DNA from: Collinsella sp. AF23-4AC
Lineage (GTDB): Bacteria; Actinomycetota; Coriobacteriia; Coriobacteriales; Coriobacteriaceae
DNA: 64,000 bases
Direction: 5' to 3'
Assembly (NCBI RefSeq): GCF_003462685.1
Contig: NZ_QRVE01000002.1
Span: 12,247-76,246, forward strand
The stretch's first letter is position 1. Each line of letters begins with the position of its first letter. A program made the position numbers and the translations under genes. Below, one piece after another: positions 1 through 7,572 of the stretch. The notes below the pieces were generated by a model. The model searched no databases, was not told where the DNA came from, and worked only from the letters and a program-made list of their open reading frames with translations.

Positions 1-417
1 TGCCGCCTTGTCGGTGGACAGGCACACGACGCGGTCGACGCCCTCGTCGATCGCGGCGTGCAGCACGTTGTCCGTGCCGATGACGTTGGTGCGCACGGCC
101 TCCATGGGGAAGAACTCGCAGGAGGGCACCTGCTTCAAGGCGGCGGCGTGGAAGATGTAGTCCACGCCGTGCATGGCGTCGCGCACCGACTGGGCGTTAC
201 GGACGTCGCCGATGAAGAAGCGCACCTTGGAGGCGAGCTCGGGCGACTTCTCCTGCAGGCGGTGGCGCATGTCGTCCTGCTTCTTCTCGTCGCGAGAGAA
301 GATGCGGATCTCGGCCAGGTCGGTGTCCATGAAGTGCTTGAGGACGGTGTTGCCGAACGAGCCGGTGCCGCCCGTGATCATCAGGGTCTTGTCTTTGAAT
401 GCGGTGGTGGATTTCAT
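1..417 (-). CDS. CapE/FnlA/WbjB-type UDP-GlcNAc 4,6-dehydratase/5-epimerase, 5' part only
   Basis: The gene runs off the left edge, so only the first 139 residues are visible. The protein begins MKSTTAFKDKTLMITGG and shows the Rossmann motif GGTGSFG (about residues 16-22), then IFSRDEKKQDD, a GDVRN segment and FHAAALKQVPSCEFFP. These segments closely resemble the CapE/FnlA/WbjB family, which makes UDP-2-acetamido-2,6-dideoxy-L-arabino-hexulose, the first step towards UDP-L-FucNAc for capsule or O-antigen. The start ATG directly follows the stop codon of the upstream glycosyltransferase, so the two are co-transcribed. The catalytic Tyr-X3-Lys segment lies outside the window. PseB-type dehydratases are the main alternative, but the SCEFFP segment favours the CapE group. 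Confidence 0.85.
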   Translation of the reverse strand, partial: MKSTTAFKDKTLMITGGTGSFGNTVLKHFMDTDLAEIRIFSRDEKKQDDMRHRLQEKSPELASKVRFFIGDVRNAQSVRDAMHGVDYIFHAAALKQVPSCEFFPMEAVRTNVIGTDNVLHAAIDEGVDRVVCLSTDKAA

Positions 418-1194
418 CTACTTGCCTTCCTTGCGCTTGGCGCCCGTGAACTGGTAAAAGAGGAATTTGGTATTAGTAACTAGATATCGTTTGAAAAGTC
501 GTTTCGGCTCTTGGATAAGTCTGTATAGCCACTCAAGGCTTAGGTTTTGCATCCAGATCGGTGCCTCCGGTACCACTCCGGCGAGAACGTTGAACGCGCC
601 ACCAACGCCGATCATCAGCGGCTGCGGCCCCCCTTTGAGTTCGTGCATAAGAAGCTCCTGACGAGGCGCACCAAGCGCGATCCATGCGAAATCGGCCCCT
701 GAGTCGGCAATACGTTGGGATAAATCGCATTTTTCGCCATATGTCAGTGGACGGAAAACGGAGGGTTCCATGCCTGCGATTTCCAAGCTCGGATATTCCT
801 TTTGAAGCGCATCTCTGAGCGCCTCGAGGTTCTTCGTCTCATTTCCGTAGAAGTAATGGCTCCATCCGTGCAGGCTGGAGATCTCAAAAATCTCTCGCAT
901 CAAGTCTGGACCAGTAACGCGGTCCATTGATGCAACAGCCTTTCTACCAACAATCGACAGGGGTTTTCCATCAGGAACAGACATGACGGATTCAGCTTGG
1001 CAAGCCCAATAGGAAGGATCATCGTGGGCCATTACAGACGTATGTGCATTAGAAACGCAGATGTATTCGCCACGGAGCTCATCGATATGCTCAGTAAGAA
1101 AATGAATGCAGTGAGGCATATTCGTGCCGGTAATCGGGACATCAATTACCGGCACGCGATTGAGCTCGGAATACTTTGAATAATTATCGAGCAT
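418..1194 (-). CDS. WecG/TagA/CpsF-family glycosyltransferase (GT26)
   Basis: The protein has about 258 residues, normal for the WecG/TagA/CpsF family. These cytoplasmic, membrane-associated enzymes add the second sugar (ManNAc or ManNAcA type) to an undecaprenyl-diphosphate-linked first sugar. Visible family segments are SNAHTSV, PDGKPLS, GPDLM, LGAPRQE and GVGGAFNVLAG, ending in the basic segment RLIQEPKRLFKRY thought to contact the membrane. I place the start at the ATG whose A overlaps the TAA of the upstream sugar transferase (TAATG). A GTG two codons further upstream is also possible. The downstream dehydratase follows with no gap. The sugar specificity cannot be read from the sequence. 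Confidence 0.9.
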   Translation of the reverse strand: MLDNYSKYSELNRVPVIDVPITGTNMPHCIHFLTEHIDELRGEYICVSNAHTSVMAHDDPSYWACQAESVMSVPDGKPLSIVGRKAVASMDRVTGPDLMREIFEISSLHGWSHYFYGNETKNLEALRDALQKEYPSLEIAGMEPSVFRPLTYGEKCDLSQRIADSGADFAWIALGAPRQELLMHELKGGPQPLMIGVGGAFNVLAGVVPEAPIWMQNLSLEWLYRLIQEPKRLFKRYLVTNTKFLFYQFTGAKRKEGK

Positions 1195-1958
1195 TAGCAC
1201 GCACCCTTACCGGTGATGACCTCGATTACCGTAAGGACGACAATCTTGAGGTCCGTGATGATCCCGCGCTTAGCGATGTATTCAAGGTCGCGCTGGACCA
1301 TGCCGTCAAAATCGGTCGAATTGCGGTCCGTCACCTGCCACCAGCCGGTGATGCCTGGCTTCACGGCCAGGCGCTGCAGGTCGTACTCGGTGTACTGCTC
1401 AACCTCGCGCGGCAGCGGCGGGCGCGGGCCCACCACGCTCATCTGGCCCAGGAACACGTTGAGGAACTGCGGGAACTCGTCGATGGAGTGCTTACGTATG
1501 AACTTGCCGATCTTCGTGACGCGGGGATCCTCCCTCATCTTGAACATGGCGCCGGCGATCTCGTTTTGTTCCTTGAGCTCGGCGAGGCGCTCGTCGGCGT
1601 CCTTGTACATGCTTCGGAACTTCCACATGCGGAAGGTGGACAGGCTGCCGTCGGGGCGGGTCTGCCCCACTCGGATCTGGCTGTAGAAGGGGTTGCCCTC
1701 ACTCTCTAGGCGGATGGCCGCGGCAAGCACAAGGCTGGGTACGGCTATGACGGCCAGCACGCAGCCGCTGAACACGATGTCAAAGGCGCGCTTAACGGCG
1801 CGGTAGGCCAGGCGCGAACGATCCCAGTCCATGATGGACTGCATGGCCTTGTAGCGATCGCCGCCCTCACGCCGGTCCATGGCCTGAGCGATGAGCGTCG
1901 CCCCCGCGGGCGCATCCGTTGCATATTGAGGTTTATCCGACACGTTCTCTTTCAACAC
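1194..1958 (-). CDS. Polyprenyl-phosphate sugar-1-phosphate transferase (initiating enzyme)
   Basis: At 254 residues this is a short, monotopic bacterial sugar transferase (PF02397 type). It moves a hexose- or HexNAc-1-phosphate from a UDP-sugar to undecaprenyl phosphate and so starts a polysaccharide repeat unit. One hydrophobic segment (about residues 64-85) precedes the catalytic domain with FRMWKFRSM, IRKHSIDEFPQ, VVGPRPPLPREVE and KPGITGWWQV. The long N-terminal domain of WbaP-like enzymes is absent, replaced by about 55 hydrophilic residues. The start is a GTG with GGGGA a few bases upstream. It is the second gene of the capsule operon, 51 bases after the antiterminator gene, and overlaps the glycosyltransferase start by one base. 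Confidence 0.92.
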   Translation of the reverse strand: MLKENVSDKPQYATDAPAGATLIAQAMDRREGGDRYKAMQSIMDWDRSRLAYRAVKRAFDIVFSGCVLAVIAVPSLVLAAAIRLESEGNPFYSQIRVGQTRPDGSLSTFRMWKFRSMYKDADERLAELKEQNEIAGAMFKMREDPRVTKIGKFIRKHSIDEFPQFLNVFLGQMSVVGPRPPLPREVEQYTEYDLQRLAVKPGITGWWQVTDRNSTDFDGMVQRDLEYIAKRGIITDLKIVVLTVIEVITGKGAC

Positions 1959-1962
1959 TTCG

Positions 1963-1977
1963 TCCCCAGATCGGGGA
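1963..1977 (-). other. Short hairpin between the antiterminator and sugar transferase genes
   Basis: A perfect five-base-pair stem (TCCCC/GGGGA) with a five-base loop lies just upstream of the sugar transferase start. It could influence translation or act as an RNA signal for the NusG-like protein, but the sequence alone does not decide. The stem overlaps the region that would hold the ribosome-binding site. Confidence 0.3.
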
Positions 1978-2009
1978 TCCTCCCTGTTCTGTGTAGCGTC
2001 CGCCAGCAG

Positions 2010-2555
2010 CTAGGCGATCGCCTTTTTTAGGTTTCGCATTACGCGCTGTTCGGCCGAAAGCACGGCAAGGCCAACGCGCGTAGTCACACGTCGGCCGCAC
2101 AGGTCGAGCTCCAGATAAGCAGTGCTCTTGCGTCTATTAATGGTTTTGATGAGGCCCTCGTGGCCCAACAGTGGACCTGCCGTCACTACGACCTGGTCGC
2201 CGTCTTTTAAGGCCTCGCTCATGGGCACTACGCGGTCTCCTCTATTGGTAAAACTGCCAATGAGCTGGGTCTCTTCTTTTGCCAGCGGCACAAACTGACC
2301 ATCCTGGGATAACACACGGGCAAAGTCGTCCATACGCAGCAGATACTGTTGCACGGTACGGGGATCTGCCGTATCGCAGATAAGATAACCGGGAAAGAGC
2401 GGCTTGGTCGTATTGACCCATTCGCCGTGTACTTTGATCTCGGTTTGAAATTGGGGGTAAAAGAGCTCCTGCATGGCGCTCGCCGGCACCATGCGCTCGA
2501 TGCGCTCGCGCATTACGTCTTCGCGACCGTTAATGACCTGGATCACATACCACAC
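2010..2555 (-). CDS. NusG-family specialised antiterminator (LoaP/RfaH-like)
   Basis: This NusG paralogue is the first gene of the capsule operon. The NGN domain (about residues 1-105) starts MWYVIQVINGRE and contains the typical LFPGYLI segment. A KOW-type segment follows (about 125-150: DGDQVVVTAGPLLGHEGLI). Proteins of this kind (LoaP, RfaH, UpxY) bind paused RNA polymerase and prevent early termination in long polysaccharide or antibiotic operons, which matches its position. The longest frame starts at a GTG at 2564. I prefer the GTG at 2555, because the sequence AAGGGGGTGG lies eight bases before it and is an excellent ribosome-binding site, while NGN domains normally open directly with WYV. 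Which subfamily it belongs to is not certain. Confidence 0.88.
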   Translation of the reverse strand: MWYVIQVINGREDVMRERIERMVPASAMQELFYPQFQTEIKVHGEWVNTTKPLFPGYLICDTADPRTVQQYLLRMDDFARVLSQDGQFVPLAKEETQLIGSFTNRGDRVVPMSEALKDGDQVVVTAGPLLGHEGLIKTINRRKSTAYLELDLCGRRVTTRVGLAVLSAEQRVMRNLKKAIA

Positions 2556-2570
2556 GAGCACCACCCCCTT

Positions 2571-3310
2571 GCTGTCTTACGTGTGGCTCACGGGGTTTGG
2601 GTATGGCTTCGCCAGGGCGCTCATGCGCGAAGGCGCTCCATATTCAAACCCTGAGCCCAGTTAGACAAGCACGTGGCTCTGTCCCACCGTAAACGGTATG
2701 TATAAGCGCAGTTGCTGGAGACGCGGACGTGTAACGCAAAATGACCGCGACTCCAGCTGGCTGCGTGCGAACCAGTCAAGCGGGTACAAAACTGGACCGC
2801 ACGCAAACAGCTGCAGAACTGCTGCGATTTGTCATGAGATACCGATTCGAAAGTACAGCTTGAACAAAGTCAAGTACAAACACTTTCGATGCGATACGCA
2901 TGACGACGCTATTGGAGCTCGTGGTTTTTCTGGCACCGCCGTTACGGCCGGATGCTGATCGACCCTGTGCATTGCGGCTTGCTGGAGCCGTTAGCACAGT
3001 TGAACCCATGTAACGTTAGGTATTCTAGCACAGCAGGCAGCCCATGCGTTTTGGGGTGTATTGAGCAACATATTGTTTATTTGCCGTGGTTATGGGGGAT
3101 ATTGTGCCGTCTTGCAAACATTGCCGCAGGTTTATGGGGGCGTGTGGGTTGGTGAGCACTGCCTGAGTTGCATTGCTGGCGGCGTGAATTGCTCAAACTA
3201 TTATCTTTGGCTAACAAACTTTGTACAAAACCGGGAAGGAATTGCGCAACTTTTTATGGGGTGGGCGCGGGTGTACGCGTCACTTTGGTTTGTGGGGTTG
3301 ATGGGTATGA
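2571..3310. other. Long leader / intergenic region upstream of the capsule operon
   Basis: About 740 bases separate the antiterminator gene from the tRNA-Ala terminator. Only short, composition-driven frames occur on both strands, and none has a convincing ribosome-binding site. The region is poorer in G+C than its neighbours. The best minus-strand promoter (around 3200-3228) would give a leader of more than 600 bases, a layout known for operons controlled by specialised NusG proteins. Confidence 0.4.
3200..3228 (-). promoter_or_regulatory. Candidate promoter of the capsule operon
   Basis: On the minus strand, TTGTAC (3223-3228) and GATAAT (3200-3205) are 17 bases apart, close to the sigma-A/sigma-70 consensus. 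Transcription would start near 3193 and read a long leader into the antiterminator gene. This is a pattern match only. Confidence 0.35.
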
Positions 3311-3342
3311 AAAAAGGCCACCGGATATCCGATGGCCTTTTA
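3311..3342 (-). terminator. Terminator after tRNA-Ala
   Basis: A long hairpin is formed by AAAGGCCA and TGGCCTTT around the self-complementary core CGGATATCCG, flanked by A and T runs. It sits a few bases past the 3' end of the tRNA and would also work in the plus direction. Confidence 0.8.
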
Positions 3343-3350
3343 AATCACAA

Positions 3351-3426
3351 TGGTGGAGACGAGGGGGATCGAACCCCTGACCTCTTGACTGCCAGTCAAG
3401 CGCTCTCCCAGCTGAGCTACGCCCCC
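3351..3426 (-). tRNA. tRNA-Ala(GGC)
   Basis: The minus strand reads as a complete 76-nt tRNA with encoded CCA. The acceptor stem GGGGGCG pairs with CGTCTCC and contains the G3-U70 wobble that identifies alanine tRNAs. The D arm is GCTCAGCTGGGAGAGC. The anticodon loop CTGGCAG gives anticodon GGC (alanine), and the T loop is TTCGATC. A good promoter lies upstream and a terminator follows. Confidence 0.97.
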
Positions 3427-3439
3427 GTGACGAGGAGAT

Positions 3440-3468
3440 ACTATAGGGGAAGACCTTCTTTGATGCAA
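3440..3468 (-). promoter_or_regulatory. Promoter of tRNA-Ala
   Basis: On the minus strand, TTGCAT (3463-3468) and TATAGT (3440-3445) have the optimal 17-base spacing. The expected start lies about seven bases before the mature tRNA 5' end. Confidence 0.75.
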
Positions 3469-3548
3469 GGACTTTTTTGGGTTGTTGGGGTGCCTTACGG
3501 GATTTTTGGGACAGGCCCTAAAATCCCTGCTCCGTCCCGATAAAACCC

Positions 3549-4190
3549 TCACGCGAATAGGAATCCAATTGCGGTTCCTTGGCGGACGGTTATGTTGGCT
3601 GTTGTTCTTACTATGTTACTGACGCCTGTGTCGGTTAGCAGGTCCAGAGAGCTGTGGTCTAGCTCCCACTCTAGACCGTGTTCACTTACCTTGGTGTTGG
3701 GGGCAATGGCGATGATAGAAAACGTCTTTCCTTCGGCACCTTCGATAGTCCACGATTCGCCTGCGCGAAGGATGCGGGCGACCACCTTGTCCTCGGCAAT
3801 CCAGACGGGGGCGTCATTGTAGCCCGCGAGCAGGCCCAGTACGGAAAGCGCCATATCCGGGCGGCCGCCGGTGGCGCAGGTCGCAACTACTTCGGCACCT
3901 GGCCAGCGACGGCGGACGGAATCAAGCGCCAGCGCAAGATCGGTATAGTCCTTGTACGGGTCGTGGCGCTCAACTTCAAAGTCGGTGGCGGCATCGATCA
4001 GCGCGCGGCCCGCATCGCTCACCGTGTCGGCATCCCCCACATAAACGTCGCAGCCCAGGCCGGCGCCCAGCAGCGCATCGAGCCCGCGGTCCACGGCGAC
4101 AACGTGATCGCACTCCCCCACTAGCCTACTCAACAGGTCCGCGCTCGCCACCACGGGCGAGCCGCAGACCACTAATACCTTACAAGCCAC
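3549..4190 (-). CDS. thiN: Thiamine pyrophosphokinase
   Basis: The 213-residue protein matches thiamine pyrophosphokinase, which uses ATP to convert thiamine into thiamine diphosphate. The N-terminal catalytic domain has AVDRGLDALL, VGDADTV (metal/ATP site) and DPYKDYTDLALAL, with ATGGRPDM following. The C-terminal thiamin-binding beta domain ends GTAIGFLFA. Length is typical. The start is a GTG with a modest GAGG upstream. It follows the HAD phosphatase gene by nine bases, so the two probably form one transcript. No TPP riboswitch is visible nearby. Confidence 0.92.
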   Translation of the reverse strand: MACKVLVVCGSPVVASADLLSRLVGECDHVVAVDRGLDALLGAGLGCDVYVGDADTVSDAGRALIDAATDFEVERHDPYKDYTDLALALDSVRRRWPGAEVVATCATGGRPDMALSVLGLLAGYNDAPVWIAEDKVVARILRAGESWTIEGAEGKTFSIIAIAPNTKVSEHGLEWELDHSSLDLLTDTGVSNIVRTTANITVRQGTAIGFLFA

Positions 4191-4199
4191 AGCCCTCGC

Positions 4200-4889
4200 C
4201 TATCCCTCAAATGCAAGCACGCGGGCCAAATCCAGGTCCTCATAGCTGTCGATAAAGATATCGCAGTTGGTGCGTACGTCGTCGCGCTTCATGCGGCCGT
4301 GCGGATCATAAATACCCACACGCTTAAAGCCGGCGGCCCCACAGCTCTTAAGGCCAAAGACCGCGTCCTCAAACACCCACGTGCGCTCAAACTTGTGCCC
4401 ATGGCGCTCCTCCAGGCGACGCAACGCCAGCTCGTACACGTCGGGGAACTGCTTGGAGCGTCCCGCCTCGCCCGTGGTGGTCACAAACTCCATGTAGGCA
4501 TCGAGCCCGGCACCCGCAAGCGCAGACTTAACCAGCTCGGCCGGTGTGGACGTGGCAACGCACATGGCAATGGCCGCCGCCTTCGCCTGCTCCAAAAATA
4601 CCAGGAGCCCCTCGCGCGGCGGCACCTTGGAGTAGCCATCGATCAGGATGTCGCTCAGCTCGCGATACAGCTCTTCGCCATTCGCGCCAATGTCCCAGGT
4701 GTCGTGGTAGGCCTGGCACTCGTCCTCGAGCGACAAATGCTCAAACTGGGCAAAATCGTCGACCGTCACGTCGACTCCGTGGCGGTGCAATAACTCGGGC
4801 TGGGCATAGGCCCAAACGGGGGTGCTATTAACCAGTGTGCCGTCGCAATCGAAAATAAAAGCAACGTTGGGGGCGGCGGTCTGGGACAT
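4200..4889 (-). CDS. HAD-superfamily phosphatase (beta-phosphoglucomutase-like)
   Basis: A 229-residue haloacid-dehalogenase family hydrolase of the beta-phosphoglucomutase/phosphatase subgroup. Motif I is FIFDCDGTLVNS with both aspartates present, motif II is VATSTP, and motif III/IV is represented by the lysine of GRSKQFPDVYELAL and WVFEDAVFGLKS. The substrate is unknown. A sugar phosphate is likely, because the gene diverges from the glycogen cluster across a region with LacI-type operator-like sites. The ATG at 4889 is preferred because GAAAGG lies eight bases upstream. The longer frame begins with a TTG lacking a site. Confidence 0.85.
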   Translation of the reverse strand: MSQTAAPNVAFIFDCDGTLVNSTPVWAYAQPELLHRHGVDVTVDDFAQFEHLSLEDECQAYHDTWDIGANGEELYRELSDILIDGYSKVPPREGLLVFLEQAKAAAIAMCVATSTPAELVKSALAGAGLDAYMEFVTTTGEAGRSKQFPDVYELALRRLEERHGHKFERTWVFEDAVFGLKSCGAAGFKRVGIYDPHGRMKRDDVRTNCDIFIDSYEDLDLARVLAFEG

Positions 4890-4926
4890 AAACGAACCTT
4901 TCGATGTCAAATGGTAAACATCCTGC

Positions 4927-4941
4927 TAAAAACGTTTTACC
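4927..4941. promoter_or_regulatory. LacI-family-type operator near the HAD phosphatase start
   Basis: The sequence TAAAAACGTTTTACC is a near-perfect palindrome centred on CG, as expected for LacI/MalR/CcpA-type repressors. The same half-site, GGTAAAACG, recurs at 14884 before the GH13-GH77 gene. No regulator gene of this type lies in the window. Confidence 0.5.
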
Positions 4942-4974
4942 AAACGTCAAACTAACAATCTTGAAACCCTAATT

Positions 4975-4998
4975 GGTAAAACTGTCAAGAGTTTTACC
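4975..4998. promoter_or_regulatory. Inverted repeat with GGTAAAAC half-sites
   Basis: GGTAAAAC and GTTTTACC are perfect complements separated by eight bases. The arms match the half-site of the operator-like palindrome 35 bases away, so the same repressor may bind both. The unusual spacing lowers confidence. Confidence 0.4.
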
Positions 4999-5220
4999 AC
5001 GGCAATTCTGCCAGTGGTCTAAACATGGCGCTTACCGATTAAACGCCGCCCTAAAACCACTTTCCTTCATAAAAGTAACGTACAGGTGTTATCGTAGTTT
5101 CTGCCGAAAGTTCCACCGAGCACGCGAGGTGGAACGAATCATAGAACTATCGCCGTCCCTTCGATTCGTGCAGCCTTGGACCTTTCGCATCTAGTCACCA
5201 AGGCAACACGCTGCCGCGTC

Positions 5221-7479
5221 ATGATGGGATCAAACGTGAGCGATACAAAGCTAAAGCCAACGGCTAAAAAGCCCGCAACCCGTAAAGCCGCCCCGCACGC
5301 ACCGGAGCTCACCAAGGACGATGTCTATCTATTTGGCATCGGCACGTGGGAGCGCAGCTGGGAAAAGATGGGTGCGCACCCCGACACGCAGAACCGTACG
5401 CGCGGCTGGCGCTTTTGCGTTTGGGCGCCCGATGTAAAGAGCGTGCATGTCATTGGCGATTTTAACGACTGGGATGAGGAAGCCAACCCTCTGGTGCCCG
5501 TGCATACGAGCGCTATTTGGGAAGGCTTTATTCCTGGCGCAGAACAAGGTCAGCTCTATAAATATCTCATCGAGACCAACGAGGGCGAAAAGCTCTACAA
5601 GGCCGATCCGTATGCCTTTAGGGCCGAGTGCCCTCCGGGTACTGCGAGCGTGCTGTGGACACTCGACGGCTATAAGTGGAACGATGCCGCGTGGCTCAAG
5701 CGCCGCGCTGGCCACAACCACATGTCGCAGCCGCTCAACATCTACGAGGTGCATATTGGCTCGTGGAAGCGCCACGGCGATGCGCCGCAGGGCGAGCCGG
5801 ACGAGTACGGCAACTACCCAGGCCCCATGGACCCCTTCCCCGCGCAGCGCGGCGAGTTTTACACCTACGACGACCTGTCGGTGGAGCTCGTGGACTACGT
5901 GCGCGACATGGGCTACACGCATATCGAGGTCATGCCGCTCATGGAGCATCCCTTCGATGGCTCATGGGGCTACCAGACGACCGGCTACTATGCCGCCACG
6001 TCGCGCTACGGCAACCCGCAGCAGCTCATGCACTTTATCGATGCGTGCCACGAGGCAGGCATTGGCGTGATCATGGACTGGGTACCCGGCGGTTTTTGCG
6101 CCGACGCCCATGGCCTTGCCTCCTTTAACGGCCACATGCTGTTTGAGCACGAGATTCACCCCAACTGGGGCACGCACAAGTTTGACTTCGCCCGCGGCGA
6201 GGTCCGCTCCTTCCTTGTTTCCAACGTGCTGTACTGGCTCGAGAACTTCCACGTTGACGGCATCCGCATGGATGGCGTGTCCAGCATGCTGTACCTCAAC
6301 TTTGGCATCGACGATCCGGGCCAAAAGAAGTTCAACAAGTACGGTACCGAGGAGGACCTGGACGCCAGCGCTTTTATCCGCCAGGTCAACTGCGCCGTGG
6401 AGGCCCACTTCCCTGACGTGATGATGATGGCTGAGGAGTCCACCGCGTGGCCGCTCGTGACCTATCCGCCGCAGGACGGCGGCCTGGGCTTCCACTACAA
6501 GTGGGACATGGGTTGGATGAACGACACCCTGCACTACATGCAGACCGATTTTCCGTGGCGCCCCAGCAACCACGGGCTGCTCACGTTCTCCATCATGTAC
6601 GCCTTTACCGAGAACTTCATCTGCCCGCTGAGCCACGACGAGGTCGTACACGGCAAGTGCTCGCTGATCGGCCGCATGCCGGGCGACTGGTGGCGCCAAT
6701 TTGCCGGCCTGCGCACGCTGGCCTTCTACCAGATGACGCACCCCGGCGCCAAGCTCAACTTTATGGGCAACGAGATCGGCCAGTTTATTGAGTGGCGCTA
6801 CTACGAGTCCATTCAGTGGTTCCTGACCGAGGAGTACGAGACCCACCGTCATCATCAGGCGTTTATCAAGGCGCTCAACCACCTGTACACCGCCGAGCCC
6901 GCCCTGTACGAGCGCGGCTACACCGATGACGGCTTTACCTGGATCGACGCGGACAACTCCAAGCAGTCCATCGTGAGCTTTGTGCGCCAGGGCGAGGACA
7001 TCGACGACGACCTGGTGATCCTGATCAACTTTGACCCGGCGAGCTACGAGAGCTTCCGCGTGGGTGTGCCGCGCGAGGGTGACTGGGAGGTCATCTTTGA
7101 CTCCGACCGTCCCGAGTTTGGCGGCAGCGGCTATGCCGGCAAGGAGCCCTACACCTGCTCGAGCGAGCCCTATCCCTGGAACGGGCAGATGGACTCCATT
7201 GAGATTAAGGTGCCCGGTCTGGCAGGCGTGGTGCTTAAGCGCCGCGGTCCCAGCAGCTATAAGCCGCCCGTGGTCGAGGAGCCCAAGGCTGCGCCCAAAA
7301 AGCGTACGTCTTCGGTGAAGCCCAAGCCTGCGGCTGCTAAGAAGGCTCCGGCAAAGGCGAAGGCAAAGACTAAGGCTGCAAAGCCCGCCGCTAAGGCCAC
7401 GGCCAAGAAGACGGCCACCAAAAAGGCTGCTCCCAAGTCCAAGACAGGCGCTGTTAAGGCATCTGCCAAGGATGCGTAA
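5221..7479 (+). CDS. glgB: 1,4-alpha-glucan branching enzyme with lysine/alanine-rich tail
   Basis: GlgB (GH13) cuts alpha-1,4-glucan chains and re-attaches them through alpha-1,6 links in glycogen. After a short basic N-terminus, a CBM48 module covers about residues 35-130 (RFCVWAPDVKSVHVIGDFNDW). The catalytic barrel contains GYQTTGYYAATSRYG, GIRMDGVSSMLYL (nucleophile D351), MMAEEST (acid E405) and LSHDEVVHGK (D473). The usual GHFP before DAHGL reads GGFC here. Residues from about 686 to 752 form a K/A/P/T-rich tail resembling histone H1, foreign to ordinary GlgB. I use the ATG at 5221. The site upstream is poor, and a GTG at 5236 or a TTG at 5176 cannot be excluded. It is the first gene of the glycogen cluster. 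Confidence 0.93.
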   Translation: MMGSNVSDTKLKPTAKKPATRKAAPHAPELTKDDVYLFGIGTWERSWEKMGAHPDTQNRTRGWRFCVWAPDVKSVHVIGDFNDWDEEANPLVPVHTSAIWEGFIPGAEQGQLYKYLIETNEGEKLYKADPYAFRAECPPGTASVLWTLDGYKWNDAAWLKRRAGHNHMSQPLNIYEVHIGSWKRHGDAPQGEPDEYGNYPGPMDPFPAQRGEFYTYDDLSVELVDYVRDMGYTHIEVMPLMEHPFDGSWGYQTTGYYAATSRYGNPQQLMHFIDACHEAGIGVIMDWVPGGFCADAHGLASFNGHMLFEHEIHPNWGTHKFDFARGEVRSFLVSNVLYWLENFHVDGIRMDGVSSMLYLNFGIDDPGQKKFNKYGTEEDLDASAFIRQVNCAVEAHFPDVMMMAEESTAWPLVTYPPQDGGLGFHYKWDMGWMNDTLHYMQTDFPWRPSNHGLLTFSIMYAFTENFICPLSHDEVVHGKCSLIGRMPGDWWRQFAGLRTLAFYQMTHPGAKLNFMGNEIGQFIEWRYYESIQWFLTEEYETHRHHQAFIKALNHLYTAEPALYERGYTDDGFTWIDADNSKQSIVSFVRQGEDIDDDLVILINFDPASYESFRVGVPREGDWEVIFDSDRPEFGGSGYAGKEPYTCSSEPYPWNGQMDSIEIKVPGLAGVVLKRRGPSSYKPPVVEEPKAAPKKRTSSVKPKPAAAKKAPAKAKAKTKAAKPAAKATAKKTATKKAAPKSKTGAVKASAKDA

Positions 7480-7537
7480 CAAAACCGTTACAGCTGTAAT
7501 TACCCGCCCCGACGAGGCGTAGGATACAAGTCATAAC

Positions 7538-7571
7538 CGTTCCGGGAGAAACATCCCCGGGGGAAGGAACG
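7538..7571 (+). promoter_or_regulatory. Hairpin covering the glgP ribosome-binding site
   Basis: CGTTCC (7538-7543) is complementary to GGAACG (7566-7571), which contains the AAGGAA ribosome-binding site of glgP. GGG and CCC tracts can extend the stem. Such a fold could slow glgP translation. This is a structural observation without proof of function. Confidence 0.3.
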
Positions 7572-7572
7572 T

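Larger units (their letters stand above)
4890..5220. other. Divergent regulatory region between the HAD phosphatase and glgB
   Basis: About 330 A+T-richer bases hold no gene. They contain one operator-like palindrome (4927-4941) and a second inverted repeat built from the same GGTAAAAC half-site (4975-4998). The region should contain promoters for both directions, but I could not pick a clear -35/-10 pair for glgB. Confidence 0.5.

Noticed and set aside
2621..3155. Several 60-86 codon frames in the capsule leader
   Set aside because: They overlap each other on both strands, lack good start signals and show no conserved motifs.
3351..3468. tRNA-Ala as the attachment site of an integrated element
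   Set aside because: No duplicated tRNA 3' end or integrase gene is visible nearby, and the island boundaries lie over 31 kb away at a different repeat.
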